Shown here: piece after piece, positions 1 to 9,132 of the stretch
Numbering within the stretch: position 1 is the stretch's first letter
How the letters are laid out: every line of letters begins with the position of its first letter
Origin: Ktedonobacter sp. SOSP1-85
GTDB lineage: Bacteria; Chloroflexota; Ktedonobacteria; Ktedonobacterales; Ktedonobacteraceae
DNA length: 64,000 nt
Assembly: GCF_016587415.1 (NCBI RefSeq)
Contig: NZ_BNJI01000001.1
Coordinates: forward strand, 558,001 to 622,000
Direction of reading: 5' to 3'
Position numbers and translations under genes: made by a program
Notes under the pieces: model-generated
Told to the model about the DNA's origin: nothing
The model's database searches: none
What the model saw: the letters and a program-made list of their open reading frames with translations, nothing else

Positions 1-270
1 AATCTCCTCGCCCAGGCGCTTGACATAGTCCAGGTCCTCGCCCCTCACTTCCCGCTCGACAAGGCGATGATAGGTCTCTACCAGGCTACGCGCAAAGTTT
101 TTAGAGCCATATCCAGCAGTATGCTCGACCTCGTTGAGTACGGCTCGAACTTCATGCACCTGCATGCTACTATGAGCAAGGAACTCAATAAAACGATGGA
201 TGGCCTCTTCAAAATAGATATTATTCTCCCAGAGCGTATCGTCCGCATCTACAAACAACCATTGCTGCAT
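1..270 (-). CDS. HAD-superfamily hydrolase, N-terminal part (runs off the window)
   Basis: The first 90 codons of a minus-strand gene are present and remain open to the left edge. The protein begins MQQWLFVDADDTLWENN: the DADDTLW stretch at residues 8-14 is HAD motif I with its nucleophilic aspartate, followed by a helical cap-like segment. HAD enzymes are mostly phosphatases acting on small phosphorylated substrates; the substrate cannot be told from this part. The ATG at 270 follows an AGAGAG-type ribosome site. The plus-strand frame over the same bases is a shadow. Confidence 0.8.
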   Translation of the reverse strand, partial: MQQWLFVDADDTLWENNIYFEEAIHRFIEFLAHSSMQVHEVRAVLNEVEHTAGYGSKNFARSLVETYHRLVEREVRGEDLDYVKRLGEEI

Positions 271-621
271 TGTGTCTCTCTTTTCTAAAAAAGGTCAGCT
301 ATCATGGCTCAAGTGTAGCGCTCTTTATTCATAAATGCAAATGTTAGCATTCACGAAAAATATGTGGCGACGAATATGCACAGCATCATAGATCCTGGCA
401 CAAAGCTTCTGTAGACCATGCGTTACGGGAATAATTTCGGTGCGGATCAGATCCGCTTTTATCATCTACACTATGCATATCCAATTAGGGATTTTTCGAA
501 GTAAAATAATTAGTATGGCTGGTATCTCTCCTCAAGAGACACGGCACCAGATGCTAGAGACCTGGGCTGTACCTATCTGCCAGCCATGAAGTTGGAAGCA
601 TCCCAGAAGGAGGCTTTTTTT
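271..621. other. Intergenic, divergent promoter space
   Basis: About 350 bases lie between the divergent HAD gene and the next plus-strand gene. The stretch is AT-rich and has a short inverted repeat (aatgc/gcatt) near 338-355. I see no gene and no clear -35/-10 pair. Confidence 0.4.
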
Positions 622-1464
622 ATGGAAACCTATCCACATACTTGCGCTCAGGAGATAAGCGCCACAGAAAAACTACCAACCCGAAGTATTGCCCTATGGT
701 GGCTGGGACAGGCAGGCTTTGCCATCAAAAGTGCTTCGTTGACCATGCTTATTGACCCCTTCCTCTCAGAGCATGAGGGACGGCTGGTCGTTCCTCCTTT
801 TAGCGCCACGACCGCGCCAGAGATCGACTTTGTGCTCTGCACACATGAGCACCTGGACCACCTGGATCTCCCTGTCCTACAAAAGCTGGCTCAGCGTCAG
901 CCACAACTCCGCTTCGTCGTTCCTCGTCCTATCATCGGGCAACTCACTGAAATGGGGATAGAGAGCGAGCGCATTCTTGGTGTCCAGCCTGGCGAGGAAC
1001 ATATGTTAGGGACCTGTCGGCTCAGGCCCGTTCCCGCTGTACACGCAATTCAATGCCCTCCCGCAATCTACAACTTTGGCTTTGAGGAGAGCGAGGGGCA
1101 GTATCGCTACCTGGGCTATGTCCTGGACCTCGATGACGTATGCCTGTATCATCCCGGAGATACGCTTGTCTATGATGGCATGGCCGCACACTTACGTTCC
1201 CATGCAATTGACCTGGCCCTGCTCCCCATCAACGGACGAAACTACTTCCGCGAGCAACAGCAACTTGTAGGGAATATGGATGAACGCGAGGCCGCAGACC
1301 TGGCTGCTGCCGCTGGCATAGATTGCGTCATTCCGACCCACTATGAGATGTTTGCCGCCAATACCGGGCGCGTAGGCTTCTTTGCTGACTACATTCGCAC
1401 CTTTCATCCACACATCTCCTGCCATCTGCCAACGCATGGCAAACGTTTCGTCTATACGAAATAG
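622..1464 (+). CDS. MBL-fold metallohydrolase, UlaG-like
   Basis: A 280-residue metallo-beta-lactamase-fold hydrolase. THEHLDH at residues 74-80 is the HxHxDH zinc-binding motif; a later HPGDT and a PTHYEMF segment near the C-terminus supply further metal ligands, as in the UlaG (L-ascorbate-6-phosphate lactonase) group. The family opens lactones or cleaves phosphoesters in the cytoplasm; the true substrate is unknown. I chose ATG 622 because AAGGAGG stands seven bases before it; the frame stays open to an ATG at 586 that has no such site. A long hairpin follows the stop codon, so the gene is probably transcribed alone. Confidence 0.8.
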   Translation: METYPHTCAQEISATEKLPTRSIALWWLGQAGFAIKSASLTMLIDPFLSEHEGRLVVPPFSATTAPEIDFVLCTHEHLDHLDLPVLQKLAQRQPQLRFVVPRPIIGQLTEMGIESERILGVQPGEEHMLGTCRLRPVPAVHAIQCPPAIYNFGFEESEGQYRYLGYVLDLDDVCLYHPGDTLVYDGMAAHLRSHAIDLALLPINGRNYFREQQQLVGNMDEREAADLAAAAGIDCVIPTHYEMFAANTGRVGFFADYIRTFHPHISCHLPTHGKRFVYTK

Positions 1465-1481
1465 CAAAGCTTCATGGCTCT

Positions 1482-1497
1482 CGCGCCTGCGGCGCTC
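1482..1497 (+). repeat. GCGCC-TGC-GGCGC mini-hairpin motif, copy 1
   Basis: A constant motif made of a 5-bp stem and a TGC loop, lying just before the long hairpin at 1502-1558. Similar copies stand at 14163, 20718 (reverse), 23294, 28295 (degenerate, reverse) and 37674. Confidence 0.7.
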
Positions 1498-1501
1498 GCC
1501 T

Positions 1502-1558
1502 GGGTAGTATGTGTGATGCATGCCAGCCATCGGCTGGCATGCATCACACATACTACCC
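1502..1558. terminator. Long perfect hairpin (27-bp arms, 3-base loop)
   Basis: Arms 1502-1528 and 1532-1558 are exactly complementary. The hairpin sits directly after the UlaG-like gene and could end its transcript, although no U-run follows. It is far longer than an ordinary terminator and belongs to the family described in the findings. Confidence 0.65.
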
Positions 1559-1680
1559 GAAAGCACTTACCCACGGGATTAGATATAGAAGGCGTCCTTG
1601 CTAAGAAAAACCAACGCACAAAACCAATCCCTATATGAAATACCTATCATAAAACAAACTGCATATTTAAATAGTTTTCA

Positions 1681-1727
1681 TTATAACTTTTACGGTACTT
1701 CTTATAATAAGAATATGTAAGTTATAA
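1681..1727. promoter_or_regulatory. Nested AT-rich inverted repeats before the LysM-like gene
   Basis: TTATAACTT (1681-1689) pairs with AAGTTATAA (1719-1727), and inside them lies TTCTTA-taa-TAAGAA containing a TATAAT-like hexamer at 1703-1708. It lies 30-75 bases before the start codon of the next gene, where an operator or promoter would be expected. No good -35 box is visible. Confidence 0.3.
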
Positions 1728-1756
1728 ACAATAGAAGGCTAAGATTGGAGTATATC

Positions 1757-2809
1757 ATGTCCCGCCGATTTCTTCCCAGGTCTTCATCGGCAGAGAACGT
1801 GGATATTATTGTTCGTTCGCTACCGTGGAAAACTATTATTGGAATTGTTATATGCTTTGTTGGCTTCTTACCTTTTCTCGCTTGCTCTCTATTTATTGCA
1901 AATAGCGGCCTTTTAAGTCTTTCACAAATTTTTTCAACTATTACCGGCGCACATGCGGACCTTCCACCACCTCATACATCATTTCCGTTTCCCGCCGTCT
2001 CACCACAGATGGGAGTTATTCCCTACACCATTCAAGATGGCGATTCCTGTAATGAAATCCTGGCCAATCAAATGAACATGGGGCAATCAACAAAAATTTT
2101 TAACGACGCGCAAAAAAATTCTATACAAGCGTTGAACCGTGTCTTTGGTCAGAATTGTCAGAATTTAACAGTCGGGGCCGTCATCCCACTCCAACCTCAG
2201 TCGCCCCTGGTCGCCATCGGTGGCATTGTGCGCAAAATTAGTGAACCCTCGTTTGTGAAGCCAACACCTACGCCTCTGATTCACTTGCCACAAACCATCA
2301 GACAGCAGGCGGAGGCAAATAGATATGTTGATTGCAGCGGTGGCTGCAATTTACAGATCCAGATTACCAACAACGATACGGTGAGCCTCTTTGTCGCAAC
2401 TGATATGCATGTCCAGGTTGGTTCATGGGTCTGGGCGCTGGCAATGATGCAACCACAAAAGGTGCCGGGCCTGGATAATTATCCCTATCTTGAACCACAC
2501 ACAACGGTAGAGAAGATGATGCTACGAGCCTGCGATTTTACCCTTGAGGGGCAGCAAGACGATGACATGGTCCCTTGTCGTAAACTCTCACCTAACACTA
2601 TTGACGATGATGGCGGAATATGGCTCTATGGCGTCACGGGTTCACAGGCCCTGGGGCACTGGCAATGGAACACAAACCTCCCACCGAATACGCAGGTTCT
2701 GATGTGGCTATCAAGCAAAGGCGGTGATCTGCAATATGAAGATGGCAATCCCGTCTACCGCTATGATCCCAAACAGCATGCATATATCAAACTGAAGAAA
2801 ACGTCGTGA
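1757..2809 (+). CDS. Membrane-anchored protein with LysM-like segment
   Basis: A 350-residue protein with one N-terminal membrane helix at about residues 25-47 and an exported remainder. A LysM-like stretch starts at YTIQDGDSC (residues 90-98) and ends near the V-I-P-L motif about 45 residues later, suggesting peptidoglycan or cell-wall glycan binding. It is followed by a Pro/Thr linker and a C-terminal domain with several paired cysteines that I do not recognise. GGAG at 1747-1750 favours ATG 1757 over the TTG at 1745. It converges on the CGNR gene and shares a hairpin with it. Confidence 0.6.
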   Translation: MSRRFLPRSSSAENVDIIVRSLPWKTIIGIVICFVGFLPFLACSLFIANSGLLSLSQIFSTITGAHADLPPPHTSFPFPAVSPQMGVIPYTIQDGDSCNEILANQMNMGQSTKIFNDAQKNSIQALNRVFGQNCQNLTVGAVIPLQPQSPLVAIGGIVRKISEPSFVKPTPTPLIHLPQTIRQQAEANRYVDCSGGCNLQIQITNNDTVSLFVATDMHVQVGSWVWALAMMQPQKVPGLDNYPYLEPHTTVEKMMLRACDFTLEGQQDDDMVPCRKLSPNTIDDDGGIWLYGVTGSQALGHWQWNTNLPPNTQVLMWLSSKGGDLQYEDGNPVYRYDPKQHAYIKLKKTS

Positions 2810-2828
2810 CCCAGCAGAGGCAAAACAC

Positions 2829-2876
2829 AAGCGATAGTAAGCGAGGAACTTTAGTGATCCTCGCTTACTATCGCTT
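2829..2876. terminator. Shared bidirectional hairpin, 19-bp arms
   Basis: Arms 2829-2847 and 2858-2876 are perfectly complementary with a 10-base loop. The loop holds the TAA stop of the convergent minus-strand CGNR gene (2851-2853), so the last codons of that gene form one arm. Confidence 0.7.
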
Positions 2877-3432
2877 GGCTATCACGCGCCTGGCGTGCTC
2901 TATAACGCCGTACCGTCATCATATTGCCACAAGCGTACCCCGCACACCAGCGCCGACTACGGTTCTTGCTTGCGTCAAAAAAGATCCAGCCACAGGCATC
3001 GTTCTCACAGATCTTTATGCGTGCAGTCTCTTGCGTTGTGACCAACTCCACAAAAGAGGTCACGATCTCACTCTGTACCCAGAGCCAATCCTTCTGCAAC
3101 GGCTCCAACACAATTCGCCAATGACCATCCTGGTCCTGACAGAGAGTTCGCCGCGCAGCAGAGGCCTGGAGATACGGCTGTAGTTGCGTCATATCAGCCA
3201 CAGCGAGCGGCTCCCCCCGCGCCAGGCGAGCCGCATAGTCCCATAAGTGTGATCGAAGTGTGATCAGAGAACGCACCATACTCTCATCTAGAGCTGCTGC
3301 ATCCACGTCTAAGTGCCAGCGCGCCAGAAATTGCTGGCGCCAGGCAAGTTGCAGGAAGCGATTCTCTGCACGACCGCTTCCACGATAATCACGATAATCA
3401 CTATTTAAAAAATCGAGAGCCAGCACTTCCAT
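2851..3432 (-). CDS. CGNR zinc-finger (ABATE-type) regulator
   Basis: A 193-residue protein ending in the CGNR zinc finger: KICENDACGWIFFD, then RRWC and GYACGN, about residues 140-175, giving four cysteines and the CGN signature. The N-terminal 130 residues match the stress-linked ABATE region of this family. CGNR proteins are thought to bind DNA and act as regulators; no target is visible. ATG 3432 follows GGAGGAG; a GTG three bases upstream is the alternative. The 3-prime end lies inside a shared hairpin. Confidence 0.8.
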   Translation of the reverse strand: MEVLALDFLNSDYRDYRGSGRAENRFLQLAWRQQFLARWHLDVDAAALDESMVRSLITLRSHLWDYAARLARGEPLAVADMTQLQPYLQASAARRTLCQDQDGHWRIVLEPLQKDWLWVQSEIVTSFVELVTTQETARIKICENDACGWIFFDASKNRSRRWCAGYACGNMMTVRRYRARQARDSQAIVSEDH

Positions 3433-3473
3433 CACACATCTCCTCCAGGAACGAGAACAAAGTCCTCATACAG

Positions 3474-4208
3474 CTAATTCGCGAAATCCTCGGTTAACCA
3501 GAGCGTATTGTGTGCATCGACAAAGATGCTAATCCCAATACGATGAAAAGTGCTGCTCAACAAATTACGACGATGCCCATCATTAGGAGGGGTCTCATTC
3601 ATCATACTCCGATGAAGGCCTGAGGCCATGCTCCACTGCGCATTGTAGGAAGGGGCAGGACCACCTGTACCAATATTTTCGCCACAGGCATTCCAGTTGA
3701 CTCCCGCATTCGTTTCGCGCGTCCCCAGACTACTCTCGCCTGGACACTGGTGCGAAAGCCCACACCCTCCTGCCATAACCTGGGTATGTCGAGACGCACT
3801 CACCACAAGCGTGGGCGTCCAGGTAAACGCTGGCAGACCTTGAGCGGCTCTATCCTGGTTCACCAGCGCGAAGAGCTGCTGCGCTAACTGCTGATCCGTG
3901 CTCGAAACAGGAGGGGTACCACCGCCATTGCCTCCACCACTGCTTCCACCAGTATTCCCACCATTCGCTCCTCCCTGGGTAGGGACCTGCGTAGGTTGTG
4001 GTGTTGGCGTTGGTTGAACTGATTTTTTCGGCGTTGGCGTCGCGAGAGGACGCTCCGCTACCTCTGTCCCCATTTGCTTCTGCGTAGAGGTTGATGTCGC
4101 CGACGCGCTTTTCTTACCGGGCATAGCCGCAGAACCTGAAGATGCGCCACAGGCAACCAGAAATATACATACAGCTAGCACTAATAAAATACACAAGCGT
4201 TTTTTCAC
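3474..4208 (-). CDS. CAP/SCP-domain lipoprotein
   Basis: A 244-residue exported protein. The GTG at 4208 follows GGAGG by nine bases and gives a textbook lipoprotein signal, VKKRLCILLVLAVCIFLVAC, with the lipid-carrying cysteine at residue 20. A Thr/Pro-rich then Gly/Asn-rich spacer follows (to about residue 105). The C-terminal 135 residues are a CAP (SCP/PR-1) domain: LVNQDRAAQGLPAF, GENIG and GHRRNLL motifs. Bacterial CAP lipoproteins are surface proteins of unclear activity. The open frame extends to 4403, but that extension reads through an intergenic repeat and should not be annotated. Confidence 0.8.
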   Translation of the reverse strand: MKKRLCILLVLAVCIFLVACGASSGSAAMPGKKSASATSTSTQKQMGTEVAERPLATPTPKKSVQPTPTPQPTQVPTQGGANGGNTGGSSGGGNGGGTPPVSSTDQQLAQQLFALVNQDRAAQGLPAFTWTPTLVVSASRHTQVMAGGCGLSHQCPGESSLGTRETNAGVNWNACGENIGTGGPAPSYNAQWSMASGLHRSMMNETPPNDGHRRNLLSSTFHRIGISIFVDAHNTLWLTEDFAN

Positions 4209-4717
4209 AGCAAAGCGCCTCCATTCGTACAGATCCATTCTCCTATCTACCATAACATAGACAATCGCCGATACAGTAAGCATTTGCGAATTTCTGGTAC
4301 TTCCTGCATACTTCTGATCCGAAAACCCTGAGCGCGAAGCGCCAGGCACGCCAGTGACGTTGGGTTTCGGAATAAGATCATAGCCGGAGCTAAAGAAAAA
4401 CATGCCCCCACAATTCGACCTGACTTTTTACCATATAGTTGTTTGATATGGAGAAAGCCTGGTAGCAAGCCGATACATAAATGAGAAGCCCACCAATATA
4501 TCCATTTTAGCAAGCAATAGAGTATTATTATAGAGAACTATCTTCTTAAAGAGGAGATAGCCTCATCTACCCAGAAGTCATACACGACCCGGAACGCTTT
4601 TCTGACAAGTTCATGAAAATAATATCGAAGTTGATAACTGTATTTTGTGCAGAGAGAATAGCCTGGGCCAGCGTGACTCATCCCTCTATATCTGAACCAT
4701 AGAAAGTGAGACTGTGT
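4209..4717. other. Intergenic region holding a cloverleaf repeat
   Basis: About 500 bases between divergent genes. It contains the cloverleaf element at 4313-4380; the rest is AT-rich with no supported gene. Confidence 0.5.
4313..4380 (-). repeat. Cloverleaf-like intergenic repeat, copy 1
   Basis: On the minus strand the element has an outer stem CCGAAACCC/GGGTTTTCGG enclosing a weak CACTGGCG hairpin and an AGCGCttcGCGCT-type hairpin. The same layout recurs at 12152, 15627, 17966 (expanded) and 33502. Confidence 0.75.
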
Positions 4718-6334
4718 ATGCACGATACACAGAAACAGCGCACACACCTGTTGCCCTTTTTACTCTTGAGTAGCCTGGCAATCCTCCTCCTAGCAGCCTG
4801 CGGAGGCACACAGCAGAACAATCAATCCACAAACAACCAGGTCCTGCGCTTCCCCAACGTTGGAACCAATGACATTGGCAAGCTTGATCCCGCCAGCGGT
4901 TCCGACTCTAACTCTAACCTGGCCATCAACATGCTTTTCACAGGCCTGGTAAAGGCGGATCAGAACCTGAGCGCTCAACCAGACCAGGCCACCTGGGATA
5001 TCTCAAAGGATAACAAGGTCTACACCTTCCATCTTAAGAAGGGTATCACCTTCTCTGATGGCACTCCTGTTACTGCGCAGACCTATGTCTATACCTGGAC
5101 ACGAGCCTTGCTACCCGAGGTGAAGTCTCCTATCGCGCCAGTCCTGGAGGAGGCCATTGTCGGCGCCAAAGATGTCAATAGTGGCAAGACCACGACGCTA
5201 GAGGGAGTAAAGGCGCTCGATGACCAGACGCTCCAGGTCACGCTGGAACGTCCCACCGCCTATTTCCTCCAACTACTGACCGTCAACCTCTTTTATCCGC
5301 TCAATCAGAAGCTGATTGACAAGTATGGGCAGGTCGACTGGGCACAGCACGTGGCAGGGCAGGGCGCGGGGACAGGTCCCTTCATCGTCCAGTCCTGGCA
5401 ACATGGGGTCAAAATGGACCTGGTACCCAATCCCAACTACTATGGGGCAAAAACAAAGTTGAAGAAGGTCGAAATGTTCTTCGTCAAAGAACCAGAGACC
5501 GCCTATAAAGCGTATCAGGCCAAACAATACGACTTTACCTGGGGCATTACCCCACACGACCAGGAGACGGCGAAAAATCTGCCTGGTTTCATTCGCAAGC
5601 CTATCCTGCAAAGCAATCTGCTCTTCTTTGACAATAAGACCGCGCCTTTCAACAAGTCGGCCGTTCGCCAGGCCTTTGCCGCGGCTATAAATAAAAACCT
5701 TCTGGCGACAAACATCTTTAAAGATTCTGTTACACCCGCTAGCACAATCATCCCGCCGGGCCAGCCCGGCGCCCAACCAGATTATTCCGGCATTTCATAT
5801 AACATGACCAGGGCCAAACAGCTCCTCCAGTCGGTCTACCCAGATGTCAGTAAGATGCCGCCCGTGACGTTTTCGTATCCTGGTTCACAGTTTCCCCAGG
5901 ACGCGGCAACAGCCTTGCAGGCAATGTGGCAGTCGGCCCTTGGTGTGCAGGTCAAGCTCAATCCGATGGAACTGACCTCGTATAATAGCGAGACTTCGAA
6001 ACACACGGTCCAGTTTGGCTTTACCCAGTGGGGGGTCTACTTCCCCGATCCCTATGAATGGCTGGACCTGAGCCTGCTCTCCACCTCGGCCAATAACAAT
6101 GGCGATTGGAGCAATCCGAAGTTCGATAGCCTGGTGGCTCAGGCCGAACAGAAATCAGGCCAGGAGCGCCTGGATCTCTATGCCCAGGCCGAGCGAGTCG
6201 CTATCGATGATGTGGGCTGGCTCCCGCTCTCGCATCAGACACTGGCGGGCATCATCCCCGCTAATCTCCATGGCGTCGTTTTGAACGGTGGCGGACTCTA
6301 CTTCGGTGACTGGTCCAACGTCTATCTCTCATAA
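4718..6334 (+). CDS. Peptide ABC transporter substrate-binding lipoprotein (OppA/DppA family)
   Basis: A 538-residue family 5 solute-binding protein. The signal peptide ends in LLAAC with the lipidated cysteine at residue 28. Typical family features follow: the VYTFHLKKGITFSDGTPVTA block near residue 110, GTGPF near residue 220, NPNYYG just after it, and AVRQAFAAAI near residue 320. It should deliver oligopeptides or similar solutes to an importer, but no permease or ATPase genes are next to it, so it is an orphan here. ATG 4718 fits the signal peptide; an upstream GTG at 4706 has no better ribosome site. Confidence 0.85.
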   Translation: MHDTQKQRTHLLPFLLLSSLAILLLAACGGTQQNNQSTNNQVLRFPNVGTNDIGKLDPASGSDSNSNLAINMLFTGLVKADQNLSAQPDQATWDISKDNKVYTFHLKKGITFSDGTPVTAQTYVYTWTRALLPEVKSPIAPVLEEAIVGAKDVNSGKTTTLEGVKALDDQTLQVTLERPTAYFLQLLTVNLFYPLNQKLIDKYGQVDWAQHVAGQGAGTGPFIVQSWQHGVKMDLVPNPNYYGAKTKLKKVEMFFVKEPETAYKAYQAKQYDFTWGITPHDQETAKNLPGFIRKPILQSNLLFFDNKTAPFNKSAVRQAFAAAINKNLLATNIFKDSVTPASTIIPPGQPGAQPDYSGISYNMTRAKQLLQSVYPDVSKMPPVTFSYPGSQFPQDAATALQAMWQSALGVQVKLNPMELTSYNSETSKHTVQFGFTQWGVYFPDPYEWLDLSLLSTSANNNGDWSNPKFDSLVAQAEQKSGQERLDLYAQAERVAIDDVGWLPLSHQTLAGIIPANLHGVVLNGGGLYFGDWSNVYLS

Positions 6335-6407
6335 GGTAGTACATAGGCATAAAAAATTTCCAGGGGCAGGCCTGCCCCCTGGAAATTTTTTATGCCTATG
6401 TACTACC
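6335..6407. terminator. Very long hairpin (36-bp arms, one bulged base)
   Basis: The arms 6335-6370 and 6371-6407 pair end to end with a single extra G and practically no loop. The hairpin starts on the base after the stop codon of the binding protein and ends five bases before the convergent GrdB-like gene. It belongs to the long-hairpin family but has no adjacent mini-hairpin motif. Confidence 0.7.
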
Positions 6408-6411
6408 CTGT

Positions 6412-7131
6412 TTATCCTTCTTGAAGGTTGATAGGCTGCCACTGACTGCTATCATATGCGGGGTACTCGAGCTCCCAGAAGCGACCTGGCTCCTCGCGCG
6501 CTTCCAGACGGCGTAGGGCATCCAACAAAACCTGGCGTTGCAGGTCCCGCTGACCAGGCCCTCCCAGGCTATTGCCAAGCTTAAAATGCTGTGGGGCCAG
6601 GACACGTGGAGGACCAGCCTGCTTCGTCTGATCTGGCGCGACGCTGATAAAGACGGTGGGTAGGCCCGTCATCTCTATCTCACGCGCTAACGCCGCCGCC
6701 ACGCGATGACAGAGTGGGCAGCCAGCAGTGAGCACAACAGCGTCGGCCTTTGAGCGAGAAATAAGCTTCGCCATCTCTGGCGCCACGCGCTCATACAGGT
6801 CACGAAAGTTCTGAGTATAGCCCATAAAGCCAAGATGTTTATCATTGATGCCCCCAATGATCCCCTCAGCAGCCAGTTCGCGTAAACGATCAATAGGGAA
6901 CACACAATTAATATCCTGGTTCGCATCCTGATGATTATAGTGGCTATGAGTCACCATGAGCTGGTTCGCGCTGACATCGCCGGGAAGAAGGCGCCAGGCG
7001 TTGTCCCCATCCACATTGTAGGGTTCTTGCTCGCGCAGGTGCACGCCCGCAGTACTCACCAGCGCAATAACGCTATCCGCTAGCTCGCGCGAGCGCGGGG
7101 TGTAGGGAATACACCGTTTGGACATTGGCAT
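6412..7131 (-). CDS. GrdB-like (glycine/sarcosine/betaine reductase component B) protein
   Basis: A 239-residue protein resembling the short, aerobic homologues of reductase selenoprotein B and proline reductase PrdB. The region ADAVVLTAGCPLCHR (about 130-143) has a CxxC pair, C138 and C141, where the anaerobic enzymes carry selenocysteine. This suggests thiol redox chemistry, but the substrate is unknown. ATG 7131 follows AAGGAGAT. It is the last gene of a minus-strand run with an oxidoreductase, a sugar isomerase and a rhamnosidase, only 29 bases behind the oxidoreductase, so it probably shares their transcript. Confidence 0.6.
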   Translation of the reverse strand: MPMSKRCIPYTPRSRELADSVIALVSTAGVHLREQEPYNVDGDNAWRLLPGDVSANQLMVTHSHYNHQDANQDINCVFPIDRLRELAAEGIIGGINDKHLGFMGYTQNFRDLYERVAPEMAKLISRSKADAVVLTAGCPLCHRVAAALAREIEMTGLPTVFISVAPDQTKQAGPPRVLAPQHFKLGNSLGGPGQRDLQRQVLLDALRRLEAREEPGRFWELEYPAYDSSQWQPINLQEG

Positions 7132-7160
7132 CCGCCAGATCTCCTTCTTATGTATGTAAA

Positions 7161-8234
7161 CTAGCGCGCCCAGTCCATGGGAGCAGGAGGCGCAAACTCC
7201 GAAGCGATGGCAACTGGGTGACCTTCACCAAAGGAGGTTTGAATGGCGCAGAGGATATCGACGACATGGGCGGCCTGGGCCCCGGTGATGCGCGCAGGTC
7301 GGTCCTCCTCGATAGCCTCAGCCAGTTCAACAACACCACGCGCCCACTCGGTTCCCTGGAATGACTCTTTCACATAAGGTACCAGCTGGTAGCTACCCCC
7401 AAACTCGGTGAACTCGACCTTCCCTGAGAAATTTTGCCAGTCATTCAGGAAGCAGGAACCCTTATCGCCGTGGAACTCGATGCCTTTCTGAGGACTATGA
7501 TGGCCAACATAAAAATTGGTCGTCAGGCGAGCAACTGCGCCCGAGGCAAATTCGATGGCCGCCACCGCAAAGTCAGGCGTACTAATATGGAAAGGCACAT
7601 TCTCCTTCGTCACCCGATCTGGATAGAGTACCTTGCCAAAAGCGGTCACTTGCCGCGCCGGACCAAAGATCGAAGTCAGGATCGTGAGTGGATACACGCC
7701 TACGTCGAAGAGCGCACCCACCTCGTAGAAGGGACCCGGCGCCGGGTGCCAGGACTCAATACGCCCCCAATTAACCTCGGCATACGCCAGGCGTACCGTT
7801 CCCAGGGCTCCTTCGCGAATAAGCTTCCAGGCGGTCTGCTGCGCCTCTCCGAGAATCGTCATCGGCGCACAGCTTAGACGTTTGCCCTGCTGCTCAGCCA
7901 GCTTGACCAGTTCCCAGGCATCCTGCCCATCCAGCGCCAGGGGCTTCTCGCTATAGACGTGCTTTCCGGCAAGCAGACACTTGCGGATCACTTCGACATG
8001 GGCATGGTGAATGGTCAAATTGACTACCAGGTCTACATCTTCATCCGCCAGCAGCTCATCTAACGAGGCGTAGACCTGGCCGCCATAGGTCGAGACATAG
8101 GCTTCCGCGCGCGTGAGATCCACATCAGTCGCACCCAATAATTGAATATGAGAATAAGGCTCCAGGGTTTTGGCATAGGCGCCAGCAATATTTCCACAAC
8201 CAACGACGGCAATACGAAATGGCTTTTTCTCCAT
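7161..8234 (-). CDS. Gfo/Idh/MocA-family NAD(P)-dependent oxidoreductase
   Basis: A 357-residue dehydrogenase. The Rossmann signature VVGCGNIAG is at residues 10-18 and the family lysine lies in EKPLA at 96-100; the C-terminal half has the alpha/beta substrate domain (GIEFHGDKGS near residue 265). Such enzymes oxidise or reduce sugars and cyclitols with NAD(P). Together with the upstream isomerase/epimerase and rhamnosidase it probably handles a sugar released from a glycoside. ATG 8234 follows AAGGAAT by seven bases. Confidence 0.85.
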   Translation of the reverse strand: MEKKPFRIAVVGCGNIAGAYAKTLEPYSHIQLLGATDVDLTRAEAYVSTYGGQVYASLDELLADEDVDLVVNLTIHHAHVEVIRKCLLAGKHVYSEKPLALDGQDAWELVKLAEQQGKRLSCAPMTILGEAQQTAWKLIREGALGTVRLAYAEVNWGRIESWHPAPGPFYEVGALFDVGVYPLTILTSIFGPARQVTAFGKVLYPDRVTKENVPFHISTPDFAVAAIEFASGAVARLTTNFYVGHHSPQKGIEFHGDKGSCFLNDWQNFSGKVEFTEFGGSYQLVPYVKESFQGTEWARGVVELAEAIEEDRPARITGAQAAHVVDILCAIQTSFGEGHPVAIASEFAPPAPMDWAR

Positions 8235-8310
8235 AGTGTTTATTCCTTTTTAGGGTGAGAGGAAAGGTAGGCGCACTTCCCTTTGCCTACCCGGTTCAGT
8301 CCATAGCCAA

Positions 8311-9132
8311 CTACGCCTGTGTGAGCCACTTCAATAGCATTTCACGCATGGCGATGCAATCTTCGGTCGGGTCAAAATGCTCTGGCTCATGTTCGATACT
8401 GTAGACCCCCTGATACCCCAGGCGCTCTAGCGTCTCAACACACTTGGGGATATCAACGCAGCCCTGACCATAGCGGCAGGTGTCGTGAGCACCAGGCGCC
8501 AGCACATCTTTGAGATGCACATAGACAAGATGAGGATAGAGCTCCTCAATGGCACGTACGGCATCATAGCCATTAGTGGCGTACCAGCCGGTATCAACCG
8601 CGGTTCCGATAAAGCCATCTCCGCCATCACCAATGAGGTCGAGCATATCCTGAGCAGTCTTCTCCGCAGGATGATTCTCGATCCCTAAACGGACGCCATA
8701 CTGCTTGAGAATGGCAACCGTCAAGGCACGATCATCGGCCAGCAGACCAGTCGAGCCGCCAAGAATTGAGACATCCAGGTCCCGCGCCAGGCTGCAAGCA
8801 GCCTCAAACTCGCTCCTGGTCGTGCCAAAGTATCCCGCCAGGCTGACGACGCGAACATCATAACGCTGGAGCAGATCGCGCGCGATGGCGACATGCTCAG
8901 GAGTAGCCCACGACCAGTTTAACTGGGCCATCCAGAGATCCATCAGCGAAAAGCCCATCCCTCGAATAGCGAGTAGTAAGGCTTCGAAACGCTGCGCGAA
9001 GGTCTCAATGGGCCGAAAATAGGCATTGGTGGAGCTATCGCCCTCGCCCCAACCCTGCGTCATATGATAGCCAACCTGCTGAGCGACATAGTTGGCTCCC
9101 ATAAACGATATACGCTTCTGTGGGTCTTCCAT
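8311..9132 (-). CDS. Sugar phosphate isomerase/epimerase (xylose isomerase-like TIM barrel)
   Basis: A 273-residue TIM-barrel protein of the AP-endonuclease-2/xylose isomerase-like group. Metal-ligand segments typical of the fold are visible: GIENHPAEKT, AVDTGWY, HLKDV and SIEHEPEHF. ATG 9132 follows GGGGAGAT; the frame continues to 9192 without a ribosome site. Such proteins interconvert keto sugars or inositols; the neighbouring Gfo/Idh/MocA enzyme is a common partner. Specificity is not readable from sequence. Confidence 0.8.
   Translation of the reverse strand: MEDPQKRISFMGANYVAQQVGYHMTQGWGEGDSSTNAYFRPIETFAQRFEALLLAIRGMGFSLMDLWMAQLNWSWATPEHVAIARDLLQRYDVRVVSLAGYFGTTRSEFEAACSLARDLDVSILGGSTGLLADDRALTVAILKQYGVRLGIENHPAEKTAQDMLDLIGDGGDGFIGTAVDTGWYATNGYDAVRAIEELYPHLVYVHLKDVLAPGAHDTCRYGQGCVDIPKCVETLERLGYQGVYSIEHEPEHFDPTEDCIAMREMLLKWLTQA

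Noticed and set aside
3474..4403. Long form of the CAP-domain protein (309 residues)
   Set aside because: Its first 65 residues translate the cloverleaf repeat and AT-rich spacer; GTG 4208 has a strong ribosome site and begins a perfect lipoprotein signal.
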